NCBI GenBank assembly: GCA_025450755.1
Contig: JANWLR010000008.1
Location: 1 to 32,016 of the forward strand
Direction: 5' to 3'
Length of the DNA: 32,016 nt
Source: Sphingomicrobium sp.
GTDB taxonomy: Bacteria; Pseudomonadota; Alphaproteobacteria; Sphingomonadales; Sphingomonadaceae
Shown here one piece after another: positions 1 through 7,625 of this stretch. The notes beneath the pieces were generated by a model that was given only the letters and a program-made list of their open reading frames with translations, searched no databases and was not told where the DNA came from. The first letter of the stretch is position 1. Every line of letters begins with the position of its first letter. The position numbers were made by a program, and so were the translations under genes.

Positions 1-330
1 GGCGGCGGGAACCTCTGGCGGCATTACGAGGCGTGGTTGAAGACACTCGGCCTGCAGCACCAGGTCGCCGTCCACCATGCGACCTCGGCGGGTCTTCTGT
101 CGGGAGTTCGCTCGGGATTCGGAGTAGCGGTGCTACCGTGCATCGCGGCCGATTCCGACCCCGAGCTGATCCGCTGCCTACCGCCGCTGGGGGACCATGG
201 CCGAATGCTGTGGCTCTTAACTCACGAGCGCGTTCGTCACGTTCCCGCGGTTCGAGCCGTGATCGACTTCCTCTACCAAGGACTTCGCCGACACATCGCA
301 CGGCTCGAGGAGATGAGGGCCGCGGCCTAG
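1..330 (+). CDS. LysR-type transcriptional regulator, C-terminal part (5' end outside window)
   Basis: The reading frame is open from the first base to a TAG at 328-330, giving the last 109 residues of a protein whose start lies left of the window. It resembles the distal half of a LysR substrate-binding domain: a segment around GVRSGFGVAVLPCIAAD matches the family pattern in which the effector-binding lobe returns to the hinge, followed by an L-W-L-L-T-H strand and a final helix with the typical HVPAVRAVIDFLY ending. The DNA-binding domain is not visible, so target genes cannot be inferred. The gene is tail-to-tail with the dioxygenase gene, and the two stop codons share the tetranucleotide CTAG at 327-330. 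The family is fairly secure; specificity is unknown. Confidence 0.8.
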   Translation, partial: GGGNLWRHYEAWLKTLGLQHQVAVHHATSAGLLSGVRSGFGVAVLPCIAADSDPELIRCLPPLGDHGRMLWLLTHERVRHVPAVRAVIDFLYQGLRRHIARLEEMRAAA

Positions 331-1205
331 TCCGCCGGATAGTGCGGCTCGGGCCGATCATGAAGGTCGTCATAGTGAACGATTGCGGGCCTGGGTCCGA
401 ACGGCACGGGCCGACCGCGCCGGAAGGCCCATTCGCCGCGGTCGCAATCGGCCGCGCGGACATAGCCGTTGATATAGAGTCGCCGCTTATGGTCGGAGAG
501 GTTCTTGCCGGACCCATGCACCAGATAGGGGCTCCATAGTGCAAGATCGCCGGGCTCGAGCAACAGATCAACGACATCCGCCGAAGAAAAGTTGATTGTC
601 TCCAGGGCATCGTCCGTCATTTCCGTGCCCAGCGCTTTTTTCGAGCAGTCCATGTCCAGCTCGCCGCGCAAATGGCTGCGGGGAATGACCCGCATGCAGC
701 CGGATTCGGCCGTGTGGGGATCGATCGCGAGGCCGGTCTGGACATAAGCTGTTGCAAGATTGCGATATGCCTCGGCAGGACGGCGAAAACGGCTGTCCTG
801 ATGCCAGGCAAAATCCCCCAGAGAGCCCAATGCCTTCCAGTGTACCTGGTTGATGATCTGCTTAAGGTCGCGCCCGATCAGCGGCTCGAGCAGATCGGCA
901 AAACGGCCGTCGAGCCGGACTTTGTTGAGCACCGGATGATGGTAGGAGGGCCATTGGACCATTCGCACGAGCGGTTCACTTCCTGCTCGCTCACGTGCGA
1001 CGTTGTAAAACAGGTTGCCGTGCCGGAAGCAGCGGCCGTGCGCGACACCCTCTGCATAAAGCTGGTCGAGCGCCGCCGCGATGTCCGAAATTTCATCGCG
1101 ATGGAAGAAGCCGCGAACGATGGCATAACCATCCCGCCAGTAGCTCTCGAAACCCGGCCAGATCGCCTCGTACGGCGTGACCTTTCGCTGCTGCGAAACG
1201 CCCAT
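327..1205 (-). CDS. Phytanoyl-CoA dioxygenase (PhyH) family Fe(II)/2-oxoglutarate oxygenase
   Basis: 292 residues, the usual size for a bacterial PhyH-family enzyme. The double-stranded beta-helix iron ligands are visible: H135-x-D137 in the segment FAWHQDSRF and a distal H230 in LVHGSG, followed by R241/R242 in KRRLYINGY, one of which should bind the 2-oxoglutarate carboxylate. Members hydroxylate small molecules or acyl-CoA side chains using O2 and 2-oxoglutarate; the substrate here cannot be told from sequence. There is no signal peptide, so it is cytoplasmic. The ATG at 1205 has a GGGAGGA ribosome site 6 bases upstream. It appears to be a single-gene unit, since the next gene upstream ends 93 bp away and the intervening DNA holds an inverted repeat. 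The stop is shared tail-to-tail with the LysR gene. Family confident, function not. Confidence 0.85.
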   Translation of the reverse strand: MGVSQQRKVTPYEAIWPGFESYWRDGYAIVRGFFHRDEISDIAAALDQLYAEGVAHGRCFRHGNLFYNVARERAGSEPLVRMVQWPSYHHPVLNKVRLDGRFADLLEPLIGRDLKQIINQVHWKALGSLGDFAWHQDSRFRRPAEAYRNLATAYVQTGLAIDPHTAESGCMRVIPRSHLRGELDMDCSKKALGTEMTDDALETINFSSADVVDLLLEPGDLALWSPYLVHGSGKNLSDHKRRLYINGYVRAADCDRGEWAFRRGRPVPFGPRPAIVHYDDLHDRPEPHYPAD

Positions 1206-1245
1206 CGATTCCTCCCCGCCGCCAGCGAGAATACATCAACTTATT

Positions 1246-1266
1246 GACAAATCCATGAATTTTGTC
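1246..1266. promoter_or_regulatory. Inverted repeat upstream of the dioxygenase gene
   Basis: GACAAA (1246-1251) and TTTGTC (1261-1266) form perfect 6-bp arms around a 9-bp AT-rich spacer, a 21-bp span of about two helical turns. It lies about 40-60 bp upstream of the dioxygenase start in an AT-rich patch, where an operator or promoter would be expected. The binding protein is unknown; this is a candidate site only. Confidence 0.3.
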
Positions 1267-1298
1267 GCGCGCGCGATTTTGAAAAAGCGGTTCGGCCG

Positions 1299-2330
1299 TC
1301 AGCTTCCGGGGACCCGCGCGATGCTCATCGTCAGGCGCTGATCGCCACGCGCAATATCGATGGAGGTTGATTTGCCCTCGCCGTCGAGCGCACGGCCAAG
1401 CTCCGAGGCGCTCGCCACCGGCGAACCATCCACAGCAACCACGATGTCTCCCGCCTGCAATCCTGCTTTCGCAGCCGGCGACTTGGGCTGGACCAATGCG
1501 ACCACGGTACCGACCGAGCGGCCGTCGCTGAGGCGTCCGGCAAGGCCCTGATCGAAATCCTTCGCGCGAAATCCGAAACTGGTCATTGGCGACAAAGTGC
1601 CTCGAAGCAGCTCATTGGCAACGTCGGCCACGACGTCCGCCGGGATCACCGAGTTGGGCCGACCGCTTGGCGCAACCACTCCAACAGCTTCACCGACGCC
1701 GGAAATGAATGGCGCACCCAGGGCTAAGTCTGCCCCCATCGGCTGAAGGCGGACATAGGCGGCCTGTCCGCCACCATCTACCAGGAAGTCGCTGGCAATC
1801 ATCGCCACCTGTGCACTGCACCCGCTCGCCGCCGGATCGACAACCGCAAATCCGAAATCTCCGACATTTGGAAAAGCCTGGTCCGCGAGCCGCACCGGGC
1901 GGAGACCCGTTGCGTCCGTGTGAAGCACGCTAAGACCGGAGACGGGATCGGCCCGCACTTCGCTGACCCCGACCGCCGGTCCAGCGCCGAAATGCACTTC
2001 AAGATTACCGGTCGGAAGAGCGGCGGAGGCAGCGATCACCCAGCCGTCGGCTGAAACTGCAAAGCCCGTGGTCGCTGCACCGGTTGCGCCCGCCGGCGCG
2101 ATTGCCGCAATCGAGGGGCACAGTGCTGCAATCGTGTCCGCGAAGCTCGGCAAGCCGGTCTGCTGGCGCACAATCTGGATGATCGGGCGGCGCTGTTGCT
2201 GCTCGTCCGTAATGGAATTTCGCCGCGGCTGACCCGTCGTATTGAGGCCGCGGGTCATGAACGTTCCGGCAACCGCGGCGGCAAGCACGACAGCCCCGAC
2301 CAGCGCGAGGTTTCGGACTCGCCTATTCAC
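1299..2330 (-). CDS. HtrA-like pseudoprotease: degenerate trypsin fold plus PDZ domain, membrane-anchored
   Basis: About 344 residues. A basic N-terminus precedes a hydrophobic segment (LALVGAVVLAAAVAGTF) that should act as a signal anchor, placing the rest in the periplasm. A trypsin-like region follows, recognisable from FAVSADGWVIAASAAL (HtrA: SADGYILTNNHVV), then a PDZ domain over the last ~90 residues (KSPAAKAGLQAGDIVVAVDG). All three catalytic positions look lost: the HtrA His falls in AASAAL, the Asp position reads SGLSVL instead of SDLAVL, and the GNSGGP serine loop reads LALGAPF. I therefore expect a non-proteolytic binding or regulatory protein. I chose the GTG at 2330, which overlaps the ClC stop (2323-2325) and has GAGAG upstream; a TTG at 2357 would add 8 residues. 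It ends the glmU-glmS-clc gene run. The fold call is good; the catalytic loss rests on alignment by eye. Confidence 0.8.
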   Translation of the reverse strand: MNRRVRNLALVGAVVLAAAVAGTFMTRGLNTTGQPRRNSITDEQQQRRPIIQIVRQQTGLPSFADTIAALCPSIAAIAPAGATGAATTGFAVSADGWVIAASAALPTGNLEVHFGAGPAVGVSEVRADPVSGLSVLHTDATGLRPVRLADQAFPNVGDFGFAVVDPAASGCSAQVAMIASDFLVDGGGQAAYVRLQPMGADLALGAPFISGVGEAVGVVAPSGRPNSVIPADVVADVANELLRGTLSPMTSFGFRAKDFDQGLAGRLSDGRSVGTVVALVQPKSPAAKAGLQAGDIVVAVDGSPVASASELGRALDGEGKSTSIDIARGDQRLTMSIARVPGS

Positions 2331-4092
2331 CGAACATCTCTCGCTGGGCTTTTTCAAGCTCGTCGGCGTAGCGGCGCTGGACGAACCTCTCGGACAAGGT
2401 TCCCACGACCTCGCGCTCGTCGCTCACGACCGCGAGGAAATCGGCTCCGTTCGAATCGAACACGGCCATCGCATGCCGGACGTTTTCCGCCGGGTTGAGA
2501 ACGACATCCTTCATGGACGCAAGAACGCCAACCTCCTGGTCCGAATCGAGGGTTGCTTCGAATACAAGGGGAGTATCGACGATCCCGAAATATATTCCGG
2601 TGGCATCCGTCAGAACGACGTTCGGGGTCGATCCAAGCGGGAAACGGCGGCGAAATTCCGCAATCGTCATCGCTGCGGGCACGATCTCGGCGACACGCTG
2701 CATCATCTTGCCGACAGTAAGCGTCCTCACCCAGCCAACATCCCTGGCGCTGCGGATGGTTTCGCCGCGGGTGTGAAAGCGCCACGTTGAGAAGGAGAAG
2801 CCGAACGTCTCGCGCACGACCGTGCTGGCGCATAGCCCCGCAGTCACTGCAACGCTGGTCAGCGCGAAATCGTGCGTCGTCTCAAGCACCAGGAGGGACA
2901 TGGTCATCGGCGCGCCGATGATCGCAACCGCCATGGCCGCCATGCCGATCAGTGCCGCGTCGGATGGATCGATCGGCGGAGCGCCCGCGATGTGGGCCAG
3001 TGTCCCGGCAAACAACTGCCCGGCAAGCGAACCGATGAACAGGGAGGCGAAGAACAAGCCGCCGCGAAATCCAAAGCCAAGCGAGACTGCAGAGGCGAGT
3101 ATCTTGCAGATGAAAATCAGGAGGAGGACGCGGAGTGCGACTTCTCCGCCAAGATCGAGGTGGAGCGCTCCGTGCCCGGCGGAGAGCGTCTGTGGCGTCA
3201 CAAGCGCAAGCGGAATCAGGAGCAGGCCGCCAATTGCAGGCCGCCAGGCGTCGAGCACAGGCAAGGCGCGGACGTTCTCCTCGATGAACGTCACCGCGCG
3301 CATGATTGCGATGGCAATTGCAGCGCAGATCACCCCGAGCGCGGCGTAGATGACATAATCCTCGGTGGTAATCGCCTTCGCACCGGGAAGCGCGATCAGA
3401 TAGGGCTCAAGCCCGAGCAGCCTTCCGGTCAGCACGGCCGAGAGTGCTGCCGCTGCAACGGGCGCGATGGCGGCGGGCGTATATGCGCCAATCACGATTT
3501 CGAACGCATAGAATGCACCGGTAAGGGGTGCGCTAAATGCCGCGCCGAGCGCGGCGCCTGCTCCTGCACCAAGCAGAATCCTCATGTCGGCTCGGCGAAG
3601 GCGCAGCCATCGACCGACGACCGATGCAAAGCCGCCGCCCGCCTGTGCATAGGCCGCTTCAAGACCGACGGACGCGCCGACACCGTTCGAGAGAAGGGTC
3701 TGGGCACAAACGAGGAGACTGTCGCGTAAGCGAATGACCCCGCCGTGGAGGGCATTGGCCTCGACGACGTCCACGGGCGTTCGCCACCGCCGTGCAGCGG
3801 CACGGCTGGTGATCCCCAGCACGAGGCCGCCGATCGGCAACGCGATCAGCGACAAGGGCGGCACTGAAGGGGCAGCGCTGAGGCCCGTGCCCGAGAGTCC
3901 GTAGATCAGCGACTGAAGCCCATGCGCGGTCCGGTTGATCGCGAAAGTGAGGAGGCCAGCGCCGATCCCGAGCGCGGTCGCAAGCGCGACGAGCACCGCC
4001 TCGCTCGATCGAAACAGCCGGCGAACCGCGGTGGTGCGCCTCGGAACATTGACGGTCTTCTGCAGGCGCGAGAGGCTCTGGCCGTCCGTCAT
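2323..4092 (-). CDS. ClC-family chloride channel/transporter with C-terminal CBS region
   Basis: 589 residues with about ten hydrophobic helices over residues 33-420 and a soluble C-terminal region (about 455-585) that reads as a CBS pair. Family signatures are present in altered form: the gating glutamate region GREGP reads VGLEAAY with E145 kept, and the GxFxP anion-binding segment reads GGLFFAS. The selectivity-filter serine motif GSGIP is not recognisable (RTPVDVVEA). At the position of the internal proton glutamate of E. coli ClcA (E203) I read isoleucine (199, in AFEIVIG), so proton coupling may be absent. The ATG at 4092 overlaps the glmS stop as ATGA, implying translational coupling, and the HtrA-like gene overlaps its own 3' end. 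It probably moves chloride or another small anion across the inner membrane; a link to amino-sugar synthesis is not obvious. Confidence 0.92.
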   Translation of the reverse strand: MTDGQSLSRLQKTVNVPRRTTAVRRLFRSSEAVLVALATALGIGAGLLTFAINRTAHGLQSLIYGLSGTGLSAAPSVPPLSLIALPIGGLVLGITSRAAARRWRTPVDVVEANALHGGVIRLRDSLLVCAQTLLSNGVGASVGLEAAYAQAGGGFASVVGRWLRLRRADMRILLGAGAGAALGAAFSAPLTGAFYAFEIVIGAYTPAAIAPVAAAALSAVLTGRLLGLEPYLIALPGAKAITTEDYVIYAALGVICAAIAIAIMRAVTFIEENVRALPVLDAWRPAIGGLLLIPLALVTPQTLSAGHGALHLDLGGEVALRVLLLIFICKILASAVSLGFGFRGGLFFASLFIGSLAGQLFAGTLAHIAGAPPIDPSDAALIGMAAMAVAIIGAPMTMSLLVLETTHDFALTSVAVTAGLCASTVVRETFGFSFSTWRFHTRGETIRSARDVGWVRTLTVGKMMQRVAEIVPAAMTIAEFRRRFPLGSTPNVVLTDATGIYFGIVDTPLVFEATLDSDQEVGVLASMKDVVLNPAENVRHAMAVFDSNGADFLAVVSDEREVVGTLSERFVQRRYADELEKAQREMFGE

Positions 4093-5912
4093 TCCACCGT
4101 GACGCTCTTCGCCAGGTTACGCGGCTGGTCGACGTCGGTGCCCTTGAGGACCGCGACATGGTAGGCGAGCAGTTGCACGGGCACGGCATAGACCAAAGGT
4201 GCGATCAGCGGATGCACTTCGGGCATTTCGATGGTCGCCATCGAGCCTTCACCCGCCTCTGCAATCCCGCGCGCGTCGCTAATGAGAACGATCTTGCCGC
4301 CGCGCGCACGAACCTCCTGCATGTTGCTGACCGTCTTGTCGAACAACGGGCCGGACGGAGCGAGCACGATCACTGGCACATTGTCGTCGATCAGCGCGAT
4401 CGGCCCATGCTTCATTTCGCCGGCGGCATAGCCTTCGGCGTGGATGTAGCTGATTTCCTTGAGCTTTAGCGCCCCTTCCATGGCCATCGGATAATCGGGC
4501 CCGCGGCCGAGATAGAGGACGTCGCGCGCAGGGGCGATCAGATGCGCCATTGCCGCGATTTCGTCGTCGTGCGCGAGGGCTGCGTTGATCGCCGCCGGCG
4601 CTTCCTGGAGATGCGCGACGATATCTTTCTCCTCGTCGCTGCTCAGCCTGTGCTTGCAACGCGCGATATAGGCCGAAAGCGCCGCCATCACCGCAAGTTG
4701 GCAGGTGAAAGCCTTGGTTGAGGCAACGCCGATCTCCGGGCCGGCGTGGGTCGGGAGGAGAAGATCGACCTCGCGCGCCATCGAACTGGTCGGAACGTTG
4801 ATGATCCCGGCAGTCCGAACGCCGTTTTCCTTCATGTGACGAAGCGCGGCCAGAGTGTCGGCCGTCTCACCCGACTGCGAGATCACAATTCCCAGCGTGT
4901 TCGGGAGCAGGACCGCCTCGCGGTAACGAAACTCGCTCGCAACATCGACCTCTACGCGGATTGCCGCGAACCGCTCGATCCAATATTTGCCGATCATCGC
5001 GACATAGAATGAAGTGCCGCAGGCAACGATCGTTACGCGCTCGATCGAGGCGAGGTCGGCCTCGGCCGCGGGCAGCGCCACCTCCCCTTCGAACGGGCGA
5101 ACATAGGTCTGGAGAGTTTGGGCAACCACGATCGGCTGCTCGAAGATCTCCTTTTGCATATAATGGGCATAATTGCCCTTTTCGACCGGGGCCGACGACG
5201 CTCCGGACTCGACAATCTCCCGGTCAACGGGTCGATTGTTTCGATCGAAGATCTGGATGCTTTCACGACGAACCACGGCCCAGTCGCCCTCATCGAGATA
5301 GGCGATGCGCTGCGTCCAGGGTGCGACGGCGAGCGCGTCAGAGCCGAGGTAGTTTTCCCCCTCGCCATAGCCGACAGTGAGCGGAGCTCCCATCCTCGCG
5401 CCGATAATCAGATCAGGATGGTCGCGGAACAGGAAGGCAATCGCGAATGCTCCCACGAGGCGCGGCAACACTGCAGCCACAGCGTCCTGCGGCGAGGCAC
5501 CATGTTCGATTTCCCGGGCGACGAGGTGTCCGACGACTTCAGTATCGGTTTCGCTGGCGAACCTGCGGCCCTCCGCGATGAGCTCGTCCCGGAGCGGTTT
5601 GAAGTTCTCAATGATTCCATTGTGGACCAGCGCCACAGCACCGACGATGTGCGGATGGGCATTGCCGACAGTCGGTGCACCGTGAGTCGCCCAGCGGGTG
5701 TGCGCGATGCCGGTGCTTCCGTGAAGCGGATGGGCTGTCAGTTCCCGGGCGAGATTGTCGAGCTTGCCTTCGGCGCGCCGGCGTTCGAGCTTGCCCTCGC
5801 TGATCGTGCAGATCCCGGCCGAGTCATAGCCTCGATATTCGAGCCGTTTCAGACCGTCGAACAGCCGCTGGGCGACGTCGCTCTTCCCGACAATACCAAC
5901 AATTCCGCACAT
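4089..5912 (-). CDS. glmS: Glutamine--fructose-6-phosphate aminotransferase (isomerizing)
   Basis: 607 residues, the normal length. It makes glucosamine-6-phosphate from fructose-6-phosphate and glutamine, the committed step to UDP-GlcNAc for peptidoglycan and lipopolysaccharide. The protein begins MCGIVGIVG, so Cys2 becomes the N-terminal nucleophile of the glutaminase domain (about 1-230, with HTRWATHG and HNGIIEN motifs). Two SIS sugar-isomerase domains follow (about 285-600; CGTSFY, SQSGETADT, SSMAREVD). The C-terminus PRNLAKSVTVE is typical of the family. The start ATG at 5912 has AAAAAGGAG upstream. It lies 101 bp downstream of glmU on the same strand, and its TGA stop overlaps the ATG of the ClC gene. 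There is no sign of a glmS ribozyme in the leader, as expected outside Gram-positives. Very secure. Confidence 0.98.
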   Translation of the reverse strand: MCGIVGIVGKSDVAQRLFDGLKRLEYRGYDSAGICTISEGKLERRRAEGKLDNLARELTAHPLHGSTGIAHTRWATHGAPTVGNAHPHIVGAVALVHNGIIENFKPLRDELIAEGRRFASETDTEVVGHLVAREIEHGASPQDAVAAVLPRLVGAFAIAFLFRDHPDLIIGARMGAPLTVGYGEGENYLGSDALAVAPWTQRIAYLDEGDWAVVRRESIQIFDRNNRPVDREIVESGASSAPVEKGNYAHYMQKEIFEQPIVVAQTLQTYVRPFEGEVALPAAEADLASIERVTIVACGTSFYVAMIGKYWIERFAAIRVEVDVASEFRYREAVLLPNTLGIVISQSGETADTLAALRHMKENGVRTAGIINVPTSSMAREVDLLLPTHAGPEIGVASTKAFTCQLAVMAALSAYIARCKHRLSSDEEKDIVAHLQEAPAAINAALAHDDEIAAMAHLIAPARDVLYLGRGPDYPMAMEGALKLKEISYIHAEGYAAGEMKHGPIALIDDNVPVIVLAPSGPLFDKTVSNMQEVRARGGKIVLISDARGIAEAGEGSMATIEMPEVHPLIAPLVYAVPVQLLAYHVAVLKGTDVDQPRNLAKSVTVE

Positions 5913-5955
5913 CTGGGACGCCGCTCCTTTTTCAAAGTTGGCATGCTATCCCCTA

Positions 5956-5970
5956 TCGGCACTTTGCCGA
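5956..5970 (-). promoter_or_regulatory. Short perfect hairpin in the glmU-glmS intergenic leader
   Basis: TCGGCA (5956-5961) and TGCCGA (5965-5970) pair perfectly around a 3-base loop, about 45 bp upstream of the glmS start in the 101-bp gap after glmU. No T-run follows on the coding strand, so it is not a standard terminator. It might protect or process the bicistronic message. Weakly supported. Confidence 0.3.
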
Positions 5971-6013
5971 ACAGCAAGTGAAGCGATGGTGACAGGGTGG
6001 TAACCGCGTCCAG

Positions 6014-7369
6014 CTACTCCGCCGCTTTGCGTGTCACTCGTTCGCGGAAGCGGCGTGCCCAGCCGGCAATGCCCTTCTGTTCGCTGCGCTCGATCGCCAG
6101 GCTGTCAGCTTCGACGTCCTTGGTGATCACCGAACCGGCTCCCACGATTGCACCATCGCCGACCGTCACTGGCGCGACGAGCGCGGTGTTCGAGCCGATG
6201 AAGGCGCCGGCTCCGATGACGGTCCTAAATTTGTTGAATCCGTCGTAATTGCAGGTGATCGTCCCGGCGCCGATATTCGCCTTGGCCCCCACCGATGCAT
6301 CGCCGACATAAGAAAGATGGTTGATCTTCGCGCCTTGGGCCACCTCGGCCTTCTTGAGCTCAACGAAATTGCCGACCTTCGTCCCTTCCGCGAGGCGCGT
6401 TCCGGGGCGAATCCGGGCAAACGGGCCGATGCTCGCTTTGCTTCCGATGGTTGCACCTTCGATGTGGCTGAAGGCGTGGATCGTCGCGCCATCGGCGATC
6501 TGGACGCCCGGGCCGAAGACGACATGCGGTTCGACTGTCACATCGCGGCCGAGCTTCGTGTCATAGGCGAACCAAACGCTCTCCGGGTCGATCAGCGTCG
6601 CGCCCTCGTCGAGCGCCTGTTCGCGCCGGCGGCGCTGCCATTGGAGCTCAAGATGCGCCAGCTCGGAGCGGCTGTTGACCCCTGCAGCCTCATACGGGTC
6701 GCCCTCGATGACGACGGCTTCCCGCCCTTCGGCCGCAGCGATGTTGACAATGTCGGGCAGATAATATTCGCCGGCCGAATTGTCGTTACCGACTTGTTCG
6801 ATCCAGCGGAAAAGGTCCCTGGCGCGAACAGCCATCATCCCGGAGTTGCAGAGGCGCACCGCCCGCTCCTCCTCGGTCGCGTCCTTATATTCCACCATCT
6901 TTGCGATGCGGTCGCCCTCGCCGAGGATGATTCGGCCATAGTTGAGCGGGTCTTCAGGCGACGAGGCGAGTACGACGATCCCGGGGCCACCTTCGCCGTC
7001 CAAGCGGTCAAGCATGCGCCTCAGCGTGTCCGTCTGGACGAAGGGCGTGTCGCCATAAAGGATCAGCACGGGGCCATCGTAGCCGGCGAGCGCTTCGGCC
7101 GCCTGCTCTACGGCATGACCGGTGCCTTTCTGCTCCGCCTGGACGGCGATCCCGACGTTTCGAGCGGCTATCGCGGCCTCGACCTGCTCCCGGCCCTTGC
7201 CGACGACCACCACTTTTCTCTCTGCGCCGAGCGCATCGACGCGATCGAGCAAGTGGAGCAGCAACGCCCGGCTCGCGATCGGATGAAGGACCTTGTGCGT
7301 GTCGGAGCGCATGCGTGTGCCCTGCCCCGCGGCAAGGATGACAACGGCGAAACGGCGCTGGTCGGTCAT
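6014..7369 (-). CDS. glmU: Bifunctional GlmU: GlcN-1-P acetyltransferase / GlcNAc-1-P uridyltransferase
   Basis: 451 residues from the ATG at 7369. It catalyses the last two steps of UDP-GlcNAc synthesis. The N-terminal uridyltransferase domain (about 1-230) starts with the nucleotide-binding signature LAAGQGTRMRS and contains QAEQKGTGHAV and LYGDTPF. The C-terminal half is a left-handed beta-helix of hexapeptide repeats ending in the acetyl-CoA site (NYDGFNKFRT, GSNTALVAPV, GAGSVITKDV). The frame continues ten codons upstream to a TTG, but the ATG just before TDQRRFAVVILAAG fits the family start. There is no strong Shine-Dalgarno sequence. It is upstream of glmS on the same strand, so two successive branches of the same pathway are co-located. 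A remnant of exbD lies directly upstream and may belong to its leader. Confidence 0.97.
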   Translation of the reverse strand: MTDQRRFAVVILAAGQGTRMRSDTHKVLHPIASRALLLHLLDRVDALGAERKVVVVGKGREQVEAAIAARNVGIAVQAEQKGTGHAVEQAAEALAGYDGPVLILYGDTPFVQTDTLRRMLDRLDGEGGPGIVVLASSPEDPLNYGRIILGEGDRIAKMVEYKDATEEERAVRLCNSGMMAVRARDLFRWIEQVGNDNSAGEYYLPDIVNIAAAEGREAVVIEGDPYEAAGVNSRSELAHLELQWQRRRREQALDEGATLIDPESVWFAYDTKLGRDVTVEPHVVFGPGVQIADGATIHAFSHIEGATIGSKASIGPFARIRPGTRLAEGTKVGNFVELKKAEVAQGAKINHLSYVGDASVGAKANIGAGTITCNYDGFNKFRTVIGAGAFIGSNTALVAPVTVGDGAIVGAGSVITKDVEADSLAIERSEQKGIAGWARRFRERVTRKAAE

Positions 7370-7391
7370 TGCGGCGTGAATAGGATGGGGT

Positions 7392-7511
7392 TCAGCCAAG
7401 CGCCAGTGGCGAGGCGGCTGAGATGCCTAGATAGCGCTCGTTCCCGACAAAGCCGACCTTTTGCACATGCTCACGCTTGATCGTCCCAAGAACGCCAGGG
7501 AAGCGGCGCAT
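7392..7511 (-). pseudogene. Relic of an exbD 3' end (39-codon ORF upstream of glmU)
   Basis: An ATG at 7511 opens 39 codons ending in TGA at 7392-7394. Residues 7-27 include IKREHVQKVGFVGNERY, which lines up without gaps with the C-terminus of the intact ExbD encoded at 7626-8060 (VTKKAHVQKMGFVGNEYY). The match covers only the last ~25 residues of the family; the membrane helix and periplasmic core are absent, and an in-frame TAG sits three codons before the ATG. The tail after the match (LGISAASPLALG) is unrelated. The simplest reading is the remains of a third tandem exbD copy. It could still be translated as a short leader peptide, because it ends 22 bp before the glmU ATG. The similarity is clear; whether it is expressed is unknown. 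Confidence 0.7.
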
Positions 7512-7527
7512 GCTACTCTACAATTAG

Positions 7528-7533
7528 GATATA
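7528..7533 (-). promoter_or_regulatory. Possible -10 element for the glmU operon
   Basis: Between the tonB-operon terminator and the exbD relic lies a short AT-rich patch (about 7513-7545) in otherwise GC-rich DNA. On the minus strand it contains TATATC at 7533-7528, a passable -10 hexamer. The -35 region is poor (TCTCGC at 17-bp spacing). Because the upstream operon is terminated, glmU needs its own promoter about here. Placement is tentative. Confidence 0.3.
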
Positions 7534-7571
7534 TGATCTCATGAACTCCCGCGAGAAGCAAAGATCCAACG

Positions 7572-7603
7572 AAAAAGGGCGGCTCCCGATAGGAACCACC
7601 CTT
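7572..7603 (-). terminator. Rho-independent terminator of the tonB-exbB-exbD-exbD operon
   Basis: On the minus strand AAGGGTGGTTCC (7603-7592) pairs with GGAGCCGCCCTT (7586-7575) as a 12-bp stem with two G-U pairs and a 5-base loop, followed directly by a run of five T (7576-7572, overlapping the stem base). It begins 23 bp after the stop of the second exbD gene. This is a textbook intrinsic terminator and separates the TonB operon from glmU. Confidence 0.85.
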
Positions 7604-7625
7604 CGAACAAATCCAGGCCGGCGGC

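Noticed and set aside
2872-3729. Open frame of 285 codons opposite the ClC gene
   Set aside because: Antisense shadow of a clear membrane-protein gene; charged low-complexity translation with no family resemblance.
5913-6013. glmS ribozyme in the glmS leader
   Set aside because: The spacer is too short and lacks the ribozyme core; such ribozymes are known mainly from Gram-positive bacteria.
6317-7480. Long open frame (387 codons) on the plus strand opposite glmU
   Set aside because: It is antisense to an unmistakable glmU, has no recognisable protein features, and is expected from high-GC codon bias.
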